Positions 41,646 to 54,182 of a stretch of 64,000 bases of DNA are shown here, in pieces. Each line of letters opens with the position of its first letter. Position 1 is the first letter of the stretch. This stretch comes from Ryuthela nishihirai. Its lineage: Eukaryota; Arthropoda; Arachnida; Araneae; Heptathelidae. The notes under the pieces are model-generated. The model made no database searches. It was not told the origin of the DNA and saw only the letters and a list, made by a program, of their open reading frames with translations. Location: assembly GCA_038380435.1 (NCBI GenBank), contig JAWZYU010000019.1:20671801-20735800 (forward strand), given 5' to 3'. The translations under genes were made by a program, and so were the position numbers.

Positions 41646-42483
41646 AACATTCTCTGACGCATCATAAGACCTATATAGAGAAATGCATGTCGCTAATCAT
41701 TTATTTTATTCTTATTAATAATAATCATTTTATAATAAAATTAAAATGCTAATGCTATTTGGAACGAAAAAATGGAAATACTAGTAGAAAATGAAAATTC
41801 GTAGGCCACCTGCTAAACGCAAAGAGCTATTTATGTAATAACGCTAGAGAATATGTAAAAAAAAATCGAAACCCACATGGTGCTTATTTCAAATTTTTAT
41901 GTATTTGAAACTTAAATCATTCTGAGCCCAAGCTCGCTCGAGCTCGAACTCATCTCAAAGAGCCTAAGTTCAATATATATAGAGTTAGGAACCTGAAAAA
42001 AAAAATAATTATATATTTGAGCACTTGAATTTCATTTGCTCATTTATAAAAACAAATTTCACGTAAAAATTTAAAATTCAACAAAGGAAGGGTATTTAGA
42101 AAAATGTTGATAATCGGTATTGCATTTCTTACGATATTCAAAAACATTCAGAGATTATTTTGTACAGTTCTTTTCGCATACATTAGATGTCAAATTTGTG
42201 TATAACCATTTCGAATTAGGTCAAGGCAACGCACTAAATATTTCAGCTAGAAATTTCGAATGGGCATTAGGAAAGACTTTTTCAGAGGGTGGGGTGGGGG
42301 TGAATCTTTCAAGGGCTGCAAAAGGCTTCAAAGGAGGGGGTGGGGGCAATAAACAAATCAATGTTTCAAGAGTGAAATATTTAAGCCGTTCACTAATGAG
42401 CGCGTTTACAAATACAGCAATTATGCCTACATCTTACTCTAACGCAACTACGGATAGCCGAAAACGAAAAAATAGGATCATCA
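41646..42483. other. Mostly unassigned; holds one piece shared with 54394-54480
   Basis: 41720-41805 ('aatgctatttggaacgaaaa') matches 54394-54480. An open plus-strand frame of about 100 codons (42120 on) has Gly-rich low-complexity content and no domain, and runs into SINE1. Confidence 0.45.
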
Positions 42484-42822
42484 ATGGTTTTACCTCTGAG
42501 TTACACTTTTTTGTCCAAAATGGGCTAAATGGCCAGGTCAAAAGAACACCGAAGGCTCAAAGACGGTTGAGGGAAGAGAATTCACTGGACAGATTATAGC
42601 TCCCATCAAGGCCATCCAGCATATTTTTAAGGTGCACAGGGTCTCCCACAGACGGGGCCACGATTTTACGTTCCCATCCGACGGACGGCGACTTTTCCAA
42701 GTCCATCGGTGTCCCCTACTGACTGAGAGTTTTGCGGATATAAATCTCAACGTTGGCCCAGGCGGGACTCGACCTAGGATCTACAGATTACGAGCCTGGC
42801 GCGCTACCGATTGAGTCATATA
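42484..42822 (-). mobile_element. SINE1, full length, diverged
   Basis: 'ggttttacctctgagttaca' leads to 'gcgcgctaccgattgagtca'. Several small deletions. Confidence 0.9.
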
Positions 42823-43087
42823 AGCAGCTAGCATGGGAGGAAAAAGAGGGATAAAAGATACTACAAAGTCGCATTAAAGTGTCAATCAGCATTTTCTGTT
42901 ACATAGAAGTATGGCTGCCAGATGGTTTAGTGGAAAGCTCTGACGCCACGTCAAGGCACCATCCATGTCAGAGTGTTTTGCTCTAACCAGGAGAAAACCC
43001 CTCCACACATAGGCAGCTAGTGTGGAAGGAAAAAGAGGGATCAAGAACCACAAAGTTGCATTAAATTGTCAAACAGCATTCCCTGTT
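42823..43087. repeat. Direct repeat pair (about 77 bp each) around a tRNA-like A-box
   Basis: 42823-42900 and 43011-43087 share 'gcagcta', 'ggaaggaaaaagagggatca' and 'cattaaattgtcaaacagca'-type blocks, 188 bp apart. Between them TGGTTTAGTGG (42924-42934) fits the A-box consensus, but no B-box follows. Confidence 0.8.
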
Positions 43088-43479
43088 GAGCGCATTTAAT
43101 GGAATATTTTGCAGCATCTTGTGCAAGATCTAATTAAAAAAAAGAAAAAAAATTAGACCTTGCCCCCATCCCTTCCAGTGGCAGAATCCTTCTATGATGC
43201 ACCTTCCCTGATCTGCAGGCGACTGTCCACTAGGGCTTTCACCACTAGTGGCCGGTGATCAGAAAGTACTGCTAAGTCACCGGAATGAATGGTTCCGTGT
43301 GACCATTTAGCCACTTTGGAATTTTGGTTTAGCCATGAAGAAAAAATAAATGAAATATACTTACCTATACTTACCCAGAAGAGCTTGCTGATGAAGAGTG
43401 TCTTTACTTACCTATTCCCTCCCCATGCTGAGAAAAGAGCGACTGATAGTCTTAAAAAAAATCCACCTTTCGTTGGTTG
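43088..43479. other. Unassigned sequence
   Basis: No gene recognised. Confidence 0.45.
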
Positions 43480-43738
43480 AATACTTAAAGTTGTGGCCCT
43501 GTATACAGGAAAGCCACATATTCTGTACACGTTTTAAAGTATTTTGAATGGCATTGATGGGCGGCAAATATCTTCCCCTAACAACTCTGCATAAAAGTTA
43601 TTAGAGGAACATATTAGCTTCCTATTATTCCACTCCCAAACCTTTTCTGAGACTTATGAGGATCCTTGTGACCTAAATATTTAGCTCGTTACGGAGCAAA
43701 GAAATGAATATCAGCTTAAAAAAAAACCCAACCCAACA
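43480..43738 (+). mobile_element. SINE1 old copy, 3' half
   Basis: 'gtggccctgtatacaggaaa' leads to 'aaaaaaaacccaacccaac'. Heavily diverged with an inserted stretch near 43610. Confidence 0.7.
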
Positions 43739-44004
43739 GCTAAAGCTATCTGAACAACAAAGACCGAAAAATATCAATCCATTCTAACAATCCTGCTATT
43801 ATTTAAAACTAAAAGTGACTTCAAATAATTGACAAGAATCTCCAAGTGTTGCGTTGGTAATTGTTTAATTACTTGTACTCTGTTTCGTTTGGTCTAGTTC
43901 AGCGGTTAATGAAATTTTTTAACCCCAACGCCCCTTTCTCCAGGTGATATTTTACTAACCCCACTTCTTGGAAATCAAATTAATTTTTCCTGTATAAAAC
44001 TAAT

Positions 44005-44103
44005 TGAGACGTTCTTACGTTCATCACATCAAATCTCTCATTGGTATAGTTGCAATGAAGCTTAGCAGAAACGAGTTCAGGACGGGATCAATTTGACGAG
44101 CCT
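44005..44103. repeat. 98-bp duplicated segment, copy 2, with 9-bp flanking direct repeats
   Basis: Nearly identical to 41363-41462. AAAACTAAT lies on both sides (43996-44004 and 44104-44112), so the segment looks inserted here. No terminal inverted repeats or poly(A) are visible. Confidence 0.8.
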
Positions 44104-44294
44104 AAAACTAATACTAAAAACTCTAAAACTAATTAATTTTTCCTGTATAAAACCTAATTTTCCTGTATAAAACCTTGCGTAAAAATTTACGAATATTTTT
44201 AAAGTGTATCCATCAATTTCTAAGTTTTTCTGTCGAAATAAAGCATTCCTAAATATTTATCATAAATACAAAGAATCATTAGCAAATAATGAAA

Positions 44295-44735
44295 TACACT
44301 GCCCTATCAAAATATTATAAAATTTCCGTGTTATGTCAATGGGAATCTAACTTCGAAGCACTATAACTTTCAAAATATGCATTTTGTGGAAAAACGTGAC
44401 TGAAGATGAAGATCGTAATGAAATTTATGAATCTCGATTTTCAACAGTATTTGTTCAGTATTTAGAATAAGGGAAGTTGAAATATTTAACAATAAATTAA
44501 TTCATATCTGTCTAACATTGAAATAATCGTTGCGAAAACTTCTAAAATGCATATTTAATTTATTAAATGATTTGAAACTATACTTATTAAATAAGTCTTA
44601 ATTAATTCATGGGGTAAATCTAGCCTTCCATAACTATTTAACTACTGAACGAATAGCGTTGAAAATCAAGATTTAAATAGATTTGTTTTTGATCATTAAT
44701 TTATTTTAAATCAAAAATTTCCATCAAATGCATAT
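44295..44735. mobile_element. MITE A-like copy 3, diverged, right end unclear
   Basis: After a TA it starts CACTGCCCTATCAAAATATT and then follows the MITE A order: 'actttcaaaatatgcatttt', 'gtggaaaaacgtgactgaag', 'gttgaaatatttaacaa' and, inverted, 'tccataactatttaactac'. Ends no longer match well. Confidence 0.6.
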
Positions 44736-44960
44736 TTTAGAAGTTATAGAAAACTTCGAACAATGGTGTACTGATTAGCAGCCCCGCACTGCCAGAGAGC
44801 TCCCACAGGAAACTGGAATAGCGAACAATAAATTATTTACCCAAACATAATGTTAAATCCCCAACCCCCCATATACATATATACACAGTAACCGTGGGGG
44901 AAGGCTATGGAAATACTTTTACGACATTTATGGAGAAACTTAATATGTAACTATTTAAAG

Positions 44961-45301
44961 CAGTGGTTCTCAACATTTTATGCTTCACGTACCCCCTGGA
45001 AATGTGTATGTAACTGGCGTACCCCTTGTATAGATAGATGGATAAAACTATAGTTATAGTATAACAATAGGAATTAAATAAAACATATATATATATACAC
45101 ACACGCATTAAATTTTGTATTCGTAAATTACATATATCGATAAACACAAAAAATTACATAAGCAATGTAACAAATCTTATAAAATTATAAACGTTTTACC
45201 AGGTAATTAGTGAAATGAACTTTTTACTAGATCTAGCTACTTTTGAGCTCTCACGGAGTACCCCAAAAATATTTACCGTGTACCCCACGTTGAGAACCCA
45301 T
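44961..45301. mobile_element. hAT-like non-autonomous element, copy 4, full length
   Basis: CAGTGGTTCTCAACATT at the left and 'cccacgttgagaaccca' at the right; contains the full family body. No clear 8-bp duplication. Confidence 0.87.
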
Positions 45302-45384
45302 AATATAGACGAATGGGGATGGTGCATGCTTCGAATACCGAAATGCCCATTAGTAACATGCATGATATTTCAATGGGACATTTT

Positions 45385-45437
45385 TCCTCACAATGGTCTA
45401 ATTTTTCGAGGGACATGGACTCCAGAGCTCAGGAAAA
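45385..45437 (-). mobile_element. SINE1 scrap at the satellite's left edge
   Basis: 'cacaatggtctaatttttcg' followed by 'ggacatggactccagagctc' is the reversed SINE1 tail region; it breaks directly into satellite sequence. Confidence 0.65.
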
Positions 45438-48400
45438 GGTTAATTCATCCACGTCTAGGATCGAGGTCTTAGTCGATAAATTCCCACGTTCTCCTTTCTT
45501 CGGTTATGACTACAGATATAGCTGTAATTCTTAAGAGGACCTCTTACTTGGTGATAAGGAAGGCGTTCCGAAATTGGGTTTCAGGTTTGGGTTTGGCGAC
45601 ATGCTTGTGTTGAGAGGCAGATATTGATTAAAAATATTAACCTCTACAGCGTTTCTAAGAGTTCTATAAGGTCAGTCTCACCTAGAATTGCTTGGACGCG
45701 CAATTTGAAATACACCCTCTGTGTGTGAGAAAACAACTTTCGTTTCTAATTTCAGTTAAACGGTCAACTACTCTATCACACGACATATATAATTTTAAAA
45801 ATACACGTGAATGTGAGAAACATCCCAGGGATTTTCACGTTCAAATGTATGGAAAGGTTATTAAATCATGTGTGTACCCTACATAATAATGGATCTTTGA
45901 AAAAAAGGTTCATTATTGCATTTACCCCTAAGGGATACCAGGTATCTTTTAATTTATCCAGGTTCTGGATCGACGACTTAGTCGATAAATTCCCACGTTC
46001 TCCTTTCTTCGATTATGACTATAGATATAACTGTGCTTCTTAAGAGGACCTGTTACTTGGTGATAAGGAAGGCTTTCCGTAAGTTGGTTTCAGGTTTGGA
46101 TTTGGAGACATGCTTGTGTTGAGAGGCAGATACTGATTAAATATATCAACCTCTACAGCGTTTCTAAGAGTTCTATAAGGTCAGTTTCACCAGAATTGCT
46201 GGGACGCGCAATTTGAAATACACACCCTGTGTATGAGAAAACAACATTCGTTTCTAAATTCAATTAACGGTCAACAACTCTATCGCACGACATATATAAT
46301 TTTAAAAATACACGTGAATGTGAGAAACACTCCACGGGTTTTCACGTTCAAATGTATGGAAAGGATATTAAATCATGTGTGTACCCTACATAATAATGGA
46401 TCTTTGAAAAAAAGGTTCATTATTGCATTTACCCCTAAGGGATACCAGGTATCTTTTAATTTATCCAGGTTCTGGATCGACGACTTAGTCGATAAATCCC
46501 CACGTTCTCATTTTTTCGATTATGACTATATATATATAACTGTACTTCTTAAGAGGACCTGTTACTTGGTGATAAGGAATGGCTTTCCGAAAGTGGGTTT
46601 CAAGTTTGGATTTTGCGACATGCTTGTGCTGAGAGGCAGATATTGATTAAATATATCAACCTCTACAGCGTTTCTAACAGTTCTACAATATCGGTTTCTC
46701 CTAGAATTGCTTGGAGGAGCAATTTAAAATACACAACCTGTGTATGAGAAAACAACTTTCGTTTTTAATTTCAGTTAAACGGTCAACAACTCTATCGCAC
46801 GACGTATATAATTTTAAAAATACACGTGAATGTGAGAAACACCCCAGGTGTTTTCACGTTCAAATGTATGGAAAGGTTATTAAATCCATGTGCGTACAAT
46901 GCATAACGATGGATCTTTGAAAAAAAAGTTCATTACTGCATTTACCCCAAAGGGACACCAGGAGTCTTTTAATTCATCCACGATCAGGATCGAAGACTTA
47001 GTCGATAAAACCCCACGTTCTCCTTTTTTCGATTATGACTATAGATATAACTGTACTTCTTAAGAGACCTGTTACTTGGTGATAAGGAAGGCTTTCCGAA
47101 AGTGAGTTTCAAGTTTCGATTTGGAGACATGCTTGTGTTGAGAGGCAGATATTGATTAAATATGTCAACCTCTACAGCGTTTCTAAGAGTTCTATAAGAT
47201 AAATTTCACCTTGAATTGCTTGGACGCGCAATTTGAAATACACAACCTGTGTATGAGAAAACAACTTTCGTTTTTAATTTCAGTTAAACGGTCAACAACT
47301 CTATCGCACGACGTATATGATTTTAAAAATACACGTGGATGTGAGAAACACCCCAGGGGTTTTCACGTTCAAATGTATGGAAAGGTTATTAAGTCATGTG
47401 TGTACCCTGTATGATGATAGATCTTTGAAAAAAAACGTTCATTACTGCATTTACCCCAAAGGGACACCAGGTGTCTTTTAATTCATCCACGTTCAAGATC
47501 GAAGACTTAGTCGATAAATCCCCACGTTCTCCTTTTTTCGATTATGACTATAGATATAACTGTACTTCTTAAGAGGTCCTGTTACTTGGTGATAAGGAAG
47601 GCTTTCCGAAAGTGAGTTTCAAGTTTGGATTTGGAGACATGCTTGTGTTGAGAGGCAGATATTGATTAAATATATCAACCTCTACAGCGTTTCTGAGAGT
47701 TCTATAAAATCAATTTCACCTAGAATTGCTTGGACGCGCAATTTGAAATACACACCCTGTGTATGAGAAGAAAACTTTCGTTTTTAATTTCAGTCAAACG
47801 GTCAACAACTCTATCGCACGACATATATAATTTTAAAAATACACGTGAATGTGAGAAACACCCCAGGGGTTTTGACGTTCAAATATATGGAAAGGTTATT
47901 AAATCATGTGTGTACATAATAATGGATCTTTGAAAAACATGTTCATTATTGCATTTACCCCTAAGGGATACCAGGTATCATTTAATTCATCCACATTTAG
48001 GATCGAAGTCTTAAGCGATAAATCCCCAAGTTCTTCTTTTTCCGATTATGACTATAGATATAACTGTACTTCTTAAGAGGACCTGTTACTTGGTAATAAG
48101 GAAGGCTTTCCGAAAGTGAGTTTCAAGTTTGGATTTCGAGACATGCTTGTGTTGAGAGGCAGATATTGATTAAATATATCAACCTCTACAACGTTTCTAA
48201 CAGTTCTATAAGATCAGTTTCACCAGAATTGCTTGGACGCGCGATTTGAAATACCTAACCTATGTATGAGAAAACAAATTTCGTTTTTAATTTCAGTTAA
48301 ACGGTCAACAACTCTATCGCACGACGTATATAATTTTAAAAATACACGTGAATGTGAGAAACACCCCAGGGGTTTTCACGTTCAAATGTATGGAAAGGTT

Positions 48401-51305
48401 ATTAAGTCATGTGTGTGCCCTGCATGATGATGGATCTTTGAAAAAAAAAGTTTCATTATTGCATTTACCCCAAAGGGAAACCAGGTGTCTTTTAATTCAT
48501 CCACGTTCAAAATCGAACTCTTAGTCGATAAATCCACACGTTCTGATTTTTTGATTATGACTATAGATATAACTTTACTTCTTAAGAGGACCTCTTACTT
48601 GGTGATAAGGAAGGCTTTCCGAAAGTGGGTTTCAAGTTTGGATTTGGAGACATGCTTGTGTTGAGAGGCAGATGTTGATTAAATATATCAACCTCTACAG
48701 CGTTTCTAACAGTTCTATAAGGTCAGTTTCACCTAGAATTACTTGGACGCGCAATTTGAAATACACAACCTGTGTATGAGAACACAACTTTCGTTTTTAA
48801 TTACAGTTAAACGGTCAACAAGTCTATCGCACAACGTATATAATTTTAAAAATACACGTGAATGTGAGAAACACCCCAGGGGTTTTCACGTTCAAATGTA
48901 TGGATAGGTTATTAAGTCGTGTGTACCCTGCATGATCACGGATCTTTGAAAAAAAAAGTTCATTACTGCATTTACCCCAAAGGGACATCAGGTGTCTTTT
49001 AATTCATCCACGTTCAGGATCGAAGACTTAGTCGATAAATCCCCACGTTCTCCTTTTTTCGATTATGACTATAGATATAACTGTACTTCTTAAGAGGTCC
49101 TGTTACTTGGTAATAAGGAAGGCTTTCCGAAAGTGAGTTTCAAGTTTGGATTTGGAGACATGCTTGTGTTGAGAGGCAGATATTGATTAAATATATCAAC
49201 CTCTACAGCGTTTCTAAGAGTTCTATAAGATCAATTTCACCTAGAATTGCTTGGACGCGCAATTTGAAATACATACCCTGTGATGAGAAAACAATTTTCG
49301 TTTTTAATTTCAGTTAAACGGTGAACAACTCTATAGCACGAAAATATATAATTTTAAAAATACATGTGAATGTGAGAAACACCCCAGGGGTTTTCACGTT
49401 CAAATGTATGGAAAGGTTATTAAATCATGTGTGTTCTCTACATAATAATGGATCTTTGAAAAACAGATTCATTATTGCTTTTACCCCAAAGGGAAACCAG
49501 GTGTCTTTTAATTCATCCACGTTCAGGATCGAAGTCTTAGTCGATAAACCCCACGTTCTCCTTTTTTCGATTATGACTATAGATATAACTGTACTTCTTA
49601 TGAGGACCTGTTACTTGGTGATAAGGATGGCTTTCGGAAAATGGGTTCAAGTTTGGATTTGGAGAAATGCTTGTGTTGAGAGGCAGATATTGATTAAATA
49701 TATCAACTTCTACAGCGTTTTTAACAGTTCTATAAGGTCAGTTTCACCTAGAATATCTTGGACGCGCAATTTGAAATACACAACCTGTGTATGAGAAAAT
49801 AACTTTCGTTTTTAATTTCAGTTAAACGGTCAACAACTCTATCGCACGACGTATATAATTTTAAAAATACACGTGAATGTGAGAAACACCCCAGGGGTTT
49901 TCACGTTCAAATGTATGGATAGGTTATTAAGTCATGTGTGTACCCTGCATGATGATGGATCTTTGAAAAAAAAAAATTCATTACTGCATATACCCCAAAG
50001 GGGCACCAGGTGTCTTTTAATTCATCCACGTTCAGGATCGAAGACTTAGTCGATAAATCCCCACATTCTCCTTTTTTCGATTATGACTATAGATATAACT
50101 GTACTTCTTAAGAGGTCCTGTTACTTGGTGATAAGGAAGGCTTTCCGAAAGTGAGTTTCAAGTTTGGATTTGGAGACATGCTTGTGTTGAGAGGCAGATA
50201 TTGATTAAATATATCAACCTCTACAGCGTTTCTAAGAGTTCTATAAGATCAATTTTACCTAGAATTGCTTGGACGCGCAATTTGAAATACACACCCTGTG
50301 TATGAGAAAACAAATTTCGTTTTCAATTTCAATTAAACGGTCAACAACTGTATAGCACGACATATATAATTTTAAAAATACACGTGAAAGTGAGAAACAC
50401 CCCAGGGGTTTTGACTTTCAAATATATGGAAAGGTTATTAAATCATGTGTGTACATAATAATGGATCTTTGAAAAACAGGTTCATTATTGCATTTACCCC
50501 AAAGGGATACCAGGTATCTTTTAATACATCCACGTTCAGGATCGAAGTCTTAGTCGATAAATCCCCACGTTCTCCTTTTTCGATTATGACTATAGATATA
50601 ACTGTACTTTTTAAGAGGACCTGTTACTTGGTGATAAGGAAGGCTTTCGAAAGTGGGTTTCAAGTTTGGATTTGGCGACATGCTTCTGTTGAGAGGCCGA
50701 TATTGATTAAATATATCAACCTCTACAGCGTTTCTAAGAGTTCTATAAGATCAATTTCACCTAGAATTACTTGGACGCGCAATTTGAAATACACACCCTG
50801 TGTATGAGAAAACAAGTTTCGTTGTTAATTTCAGTCAAACGGTCAACAACTCTATCGCACGACATATATAATTTTAAAAATACACGTGAATGTGAGAAAC
50901 ACCCCCAGGGGTTTTCACGTTCAAATGTATGGAAAGGTTATTAAATCATGTGTGTACATAATAATTGATCTTTGAAAAACAGGTTCATTATTGCATTTAC
51001 CCCAAAGGGATACCAGGTATCTTTTAATTCATCCACGTTTAGAATCGAAGTCTTAAGCGATAAATCCCCACGTTTTCCTTTTTCCGATTATGACTATTGA
51101 TATAACTGTACTTCTTAAGAGGACCTGTTACTTGGTATTAAGGAAGGCTTTTTGAAAGTGGGTTTCAAGTTTGGATTTAACGACATGCTTGTGTTGAGAG
51201 GTAGATATTGATTTAATATATCAATCTCTACAGCGTTTCTAAGAGTTCTATAAGGTCAATTTCAGCTAGAATTGCTTGGACGCGCAATTTGAAATATATA
51301 CCCTG
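45438..51305 (+). repeat. About 508-bp satellite, roughly 11.5 tandem units
   Basis: The landmark 'cttggacgcgcaatttg' (or variant) occurs at 45691, 46199, 46710, 47219, 47729, 48232, 48742, 49250, 49757, 50268, 50770 and 51275, giving spacings of 502-511 bp. Every unit carries, in order, 'tttttaatttcagttaaacg', 'aatacacgtgaatgtgagaa', 'ttttcacgttcaaatgtatg', 'gattatgactatagatataa', 'ggacctgttacttggtgata' and 'tgcttgtgttgagaggcaga'. Units differ by a few percent and small indels. Frames of up to 157 codons occur in single units but are shifted in neighbours (A-run length changes), which argues against coding. Confidence 0.97.
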
Positions 51306-52282
51306 TGTTTTGTCATGCCAACGTAATTTGATTAGGTCGCCAAGACTTTATAGGTTTCAGGACGACATCAGATTAAGCTCCATTTTAAATAGTAAGAATT
51401 TCGACTGCCTCCATTTTTCTGTTCAGTTCAACGAAGAAGAACTCGCCGCAAGCCCCGAACTTTCCAGAGTGAGCCTGGAACCCCAGATGGGGTAGCTATG
51501 TGCCATGCATGGTAAACAACGTTGGCCGGAGGGGAGCTGAGATTCGCACCTCGGCTACTCTGGCCAATCCCGTACAGCCACGCATGCACAGAGGTGACCT
51601 CCACAAGGGGGACCAGCGGAAAAGAAAAGAGGAATTTTGGCGAAAACAATTCAGTCTCTTCTTCTCGTCCAGGCGGTGTGGTCGGTAGCAATGGTCCTCT
51701 CCAGTCAGCAGAACCCCGAAGTGTGAACAGTATGTGCAGGGGAAGCGCTAAGCAGCCTTGGCTCCCAGAAACGTGGAGCGCAGCGGCCCAGTAATCGCCT
51801 TCCCGAGGGACTCCTGATTTGCCGAGGTAAGGGGGTACCGTACTGTACCATACTGTAATGGAACTGGCTCCGGTTTTCTTTTGGATTTGAATGTATTTCT
51901 GTGAACGGCCGTCACGGCAACTAGAGTAAAACTGTCTTAACTGTTAGGGACTGTCAGAGTCAGGAGCAAGTAGCTCTTCATTATGGACTTTTGATCAAAA
52001 TACTTGCAAGTTCCCTTAATTGAAAGGGGCCATGCTAGAGACATTGTTGAATCTGTCCCAAAAGTGGGAACTGCATATGTGTAGAATGTTTGAAGGTAAT
52101 TTTGTTAATAAATGTGTATTTTATTTTTAACTGAAAAATTATCTCAGTTCTCATTATTGCAAATGTCTGTTAGCTTGATTGTGTGTCCAGGAATTTGCTT
52201 TGATTGTTACAGCAAGGAACGAATCACGGCCTAAAAGTTGTACCGCCCTCAATATATACGAAGGGGGGAGGGAGTCACAACA
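51306..52282 (-). mobile_element. LTR-like block inserted in a satellite unit (possible solo LTR)
   Basis: The satellite unit breaks off after 'ccctg' and resumes at 'gtatgagaaaataa'. The foreign block starts TGTTTTGTCATG and ends GGGAGTCACAACA, so its termini are the short imperfect inverted TGTT...AACA typical of LTRs; read in reverse it begins TGTTGTGACTCCC. It has a GC-rich part (51430-51810) that is open for 80-90 codons on both strands, and an AATAAA on the plus strand (about 52109). No 4-6-bp target duplication is visible, and no internal retroelement genes are present. Confidence 0.5.
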
Positions 52283-52283
52283 G

Positions 52284-52607
52284 TATGAGAAAATAATTTT
52301 CGTTTTTAATTTCAGTGAAGCGGTTAACAACTCTGTCACACGACATATATAATTTTAAAAATACACGTGAATGTGAGAAACACCCCAGGGGTTTTCACGT
52401 TCAAATGTATGGAAAGGTTATTAAATCAGGTGTGTACTCTACATAATAATGGATCTTTGAAAAAAAGGTTCATTATTGCTTTTACCTCTAAGGAAATTGA
52501 TGTACCTTTTACTTGATCCACGTTTTAGATCGAAGTCTTAAACCATAAATCCACTCCTTCCCCTTTTTTGGATTATGACTATACATATAACTATACTTTC
52601 TAAGTGG
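52284..52607 (+). repeat. Partial satellite unit, right of the insertion
   Basis: It continues the unit from 'tatgagaaaataattttcg' to 'atataactatactttctaag' with more divergence than the units in the main array, then breaks into SINE1. Confidence 0.92.
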
Positions 52608-52617
52608 TTAAGACATG

Positions 52618-52926
52618 TGGGTCAGGTTTGTGATTTATCTCTGCAAAATTCCATTCCCTGCCACGGTCAGTAGGATGACTCCGATGGGCTTGGAAAGGTC
52701 GTCTTCCTTCGGATGGGACGCTAAGCTGTGGCCCCAATGCGGGAGAGCCATACCTTTTGCACGATAAAGAACACGCTGGATAGCCTTGACAAGAGGCTAC
52801 CATCTATCTCCCAACAGCTGTTCCAGTGGGTCCCCTCCCCCCAACCTTCTCTGAGCCTTCGGGGTCCATGTGACTTGGCCATTTAGCTCATGGTGAACAA
52901 AAAAGTGCCACTTAGAGGTAAAAATT
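52618..52926 (+). mobile_element. SINE1 without most of the tRNA-like head
   Basis: 'gtcaggtttgtgatttatct' leads to 'gccacttagaggtaaaaatt'. Confidence 0.88.
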
Positions 52927-54182
52927 CGAAGGTCATGTTGCGTCTTTTTGCTCTAAATGTTTTTTTTTTTCTTTCTGAAATCCTTACTGAACTCAGTAAG
53001 CATAACAATGTGATCAAACAGAAAACAGTTTGAGCATTACTAGACATTAAGGAAATTCAATTAATTATTTAAACACTAAAGAAAAATTATAAATTATTAC
53101 AGTAAGTGCAAAGATTTCTAAATGGATAAGAGATAAATTGATCTGACCTTTCCAATGTCGTTGCATTGAAGACAGAACACGGGAGAAGATCCTAGAGGGG
53201 TCCTTGAAGGGGAAACAGATCATGGGGGGCATTGAAGATCAGCAACTCCACGGAAAATGATGATCTTCCCTTATTAGCATCAACCATCAGCATCATCGGA
53301 ATGTGAAAAAGATTGAAGACAACGGGAAGGGGGGCGGGGAATACTTTCTACTGTGAGATCCGGCCTCCAACTGAAATAAATTTCGTTTCTGGTTAACAAT
53401 GCTTTCAAAGTAATATCCTGTTTCATGAAAAACTGTTTCATTCTTAATATCATTGTTGCGTCCATTTTCATCTCTTCAACCGATTCATTGTTGCCATTGC
53501 ATTGTTTCGTTCCATCATATCAGAAATTTAAATTTAAAATCTCATATCACGTCATGGAAATTTATTCAGTACAAAATAAATGTTAAATACGCATTTTAAA
53601 AGCCGGTTTCTTACTAATGCTACTAAAATAAAGCAACATTTATGTGTTTTTTTCTCGCATCGTCGTTTATGTGCCTGACAAATACAATTTTCTTTTAAAT
53701 AAAAACAAAATTAATAAAAGAGGTTTTTTTTTTCTTTGGATAAGTTCTAGCAAAAAATAAATCTTCCCATTTTTCGAATTTCCAGAAGTTTGAATTTCGG
53801 AAGTTACAAGGATGCTTGAATCGTAATATGACAAACCTTTAAATCAACTTCGTTTTTTTTATGAATAGGGATATTTTTTTTGCGATAGAGTATGGCAAAG
53901 AGATGTTTAAATTGACAGGAGAGATTTCACCCTCTCTCGTGGGGTGTCTGGGAGGAAAGGCGAATTAATTTCGGAAATTTAATATTTCGATTTAGACAGA
54001 CGTAATTGCTACTTTTTATATGCATTCCATAATTGAAATGTCATCTTTTAAGCAAAAAAAAAATTACTTTGGCTAAATTTTCCATCTCTCTTTGTCAAAA
54101 ATAATTTTTTTTATCACAAAGCCCATATGTGAAGGATTATTATTATTATTATTGCAAACAATAAAATAAATATTAAATGAAC
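52927..54182. other. Unassigned AT-rich sequence
   Basis: No gene recognised; GA-rich stretch at 53165-53260 with repeated 'attgaaga' and 'ggggtccttgaagggg' motifs. Confidence 0.45.

Noticed and set aside
43899..43930. Possible further hAT-like left end ('cagcggttaatgaaatttt')
   Set aside because: Similarity to the family stops after about 8 bases and no right end was found.
45692..50807. Series of plus-strand peptides in the 508-bp units (QLSFLISVKRSTTLSHD)
   Set aside because: Frames shift from unit to unit through small indels; treated as satellite, with the coding option kept as a low-interest finding.
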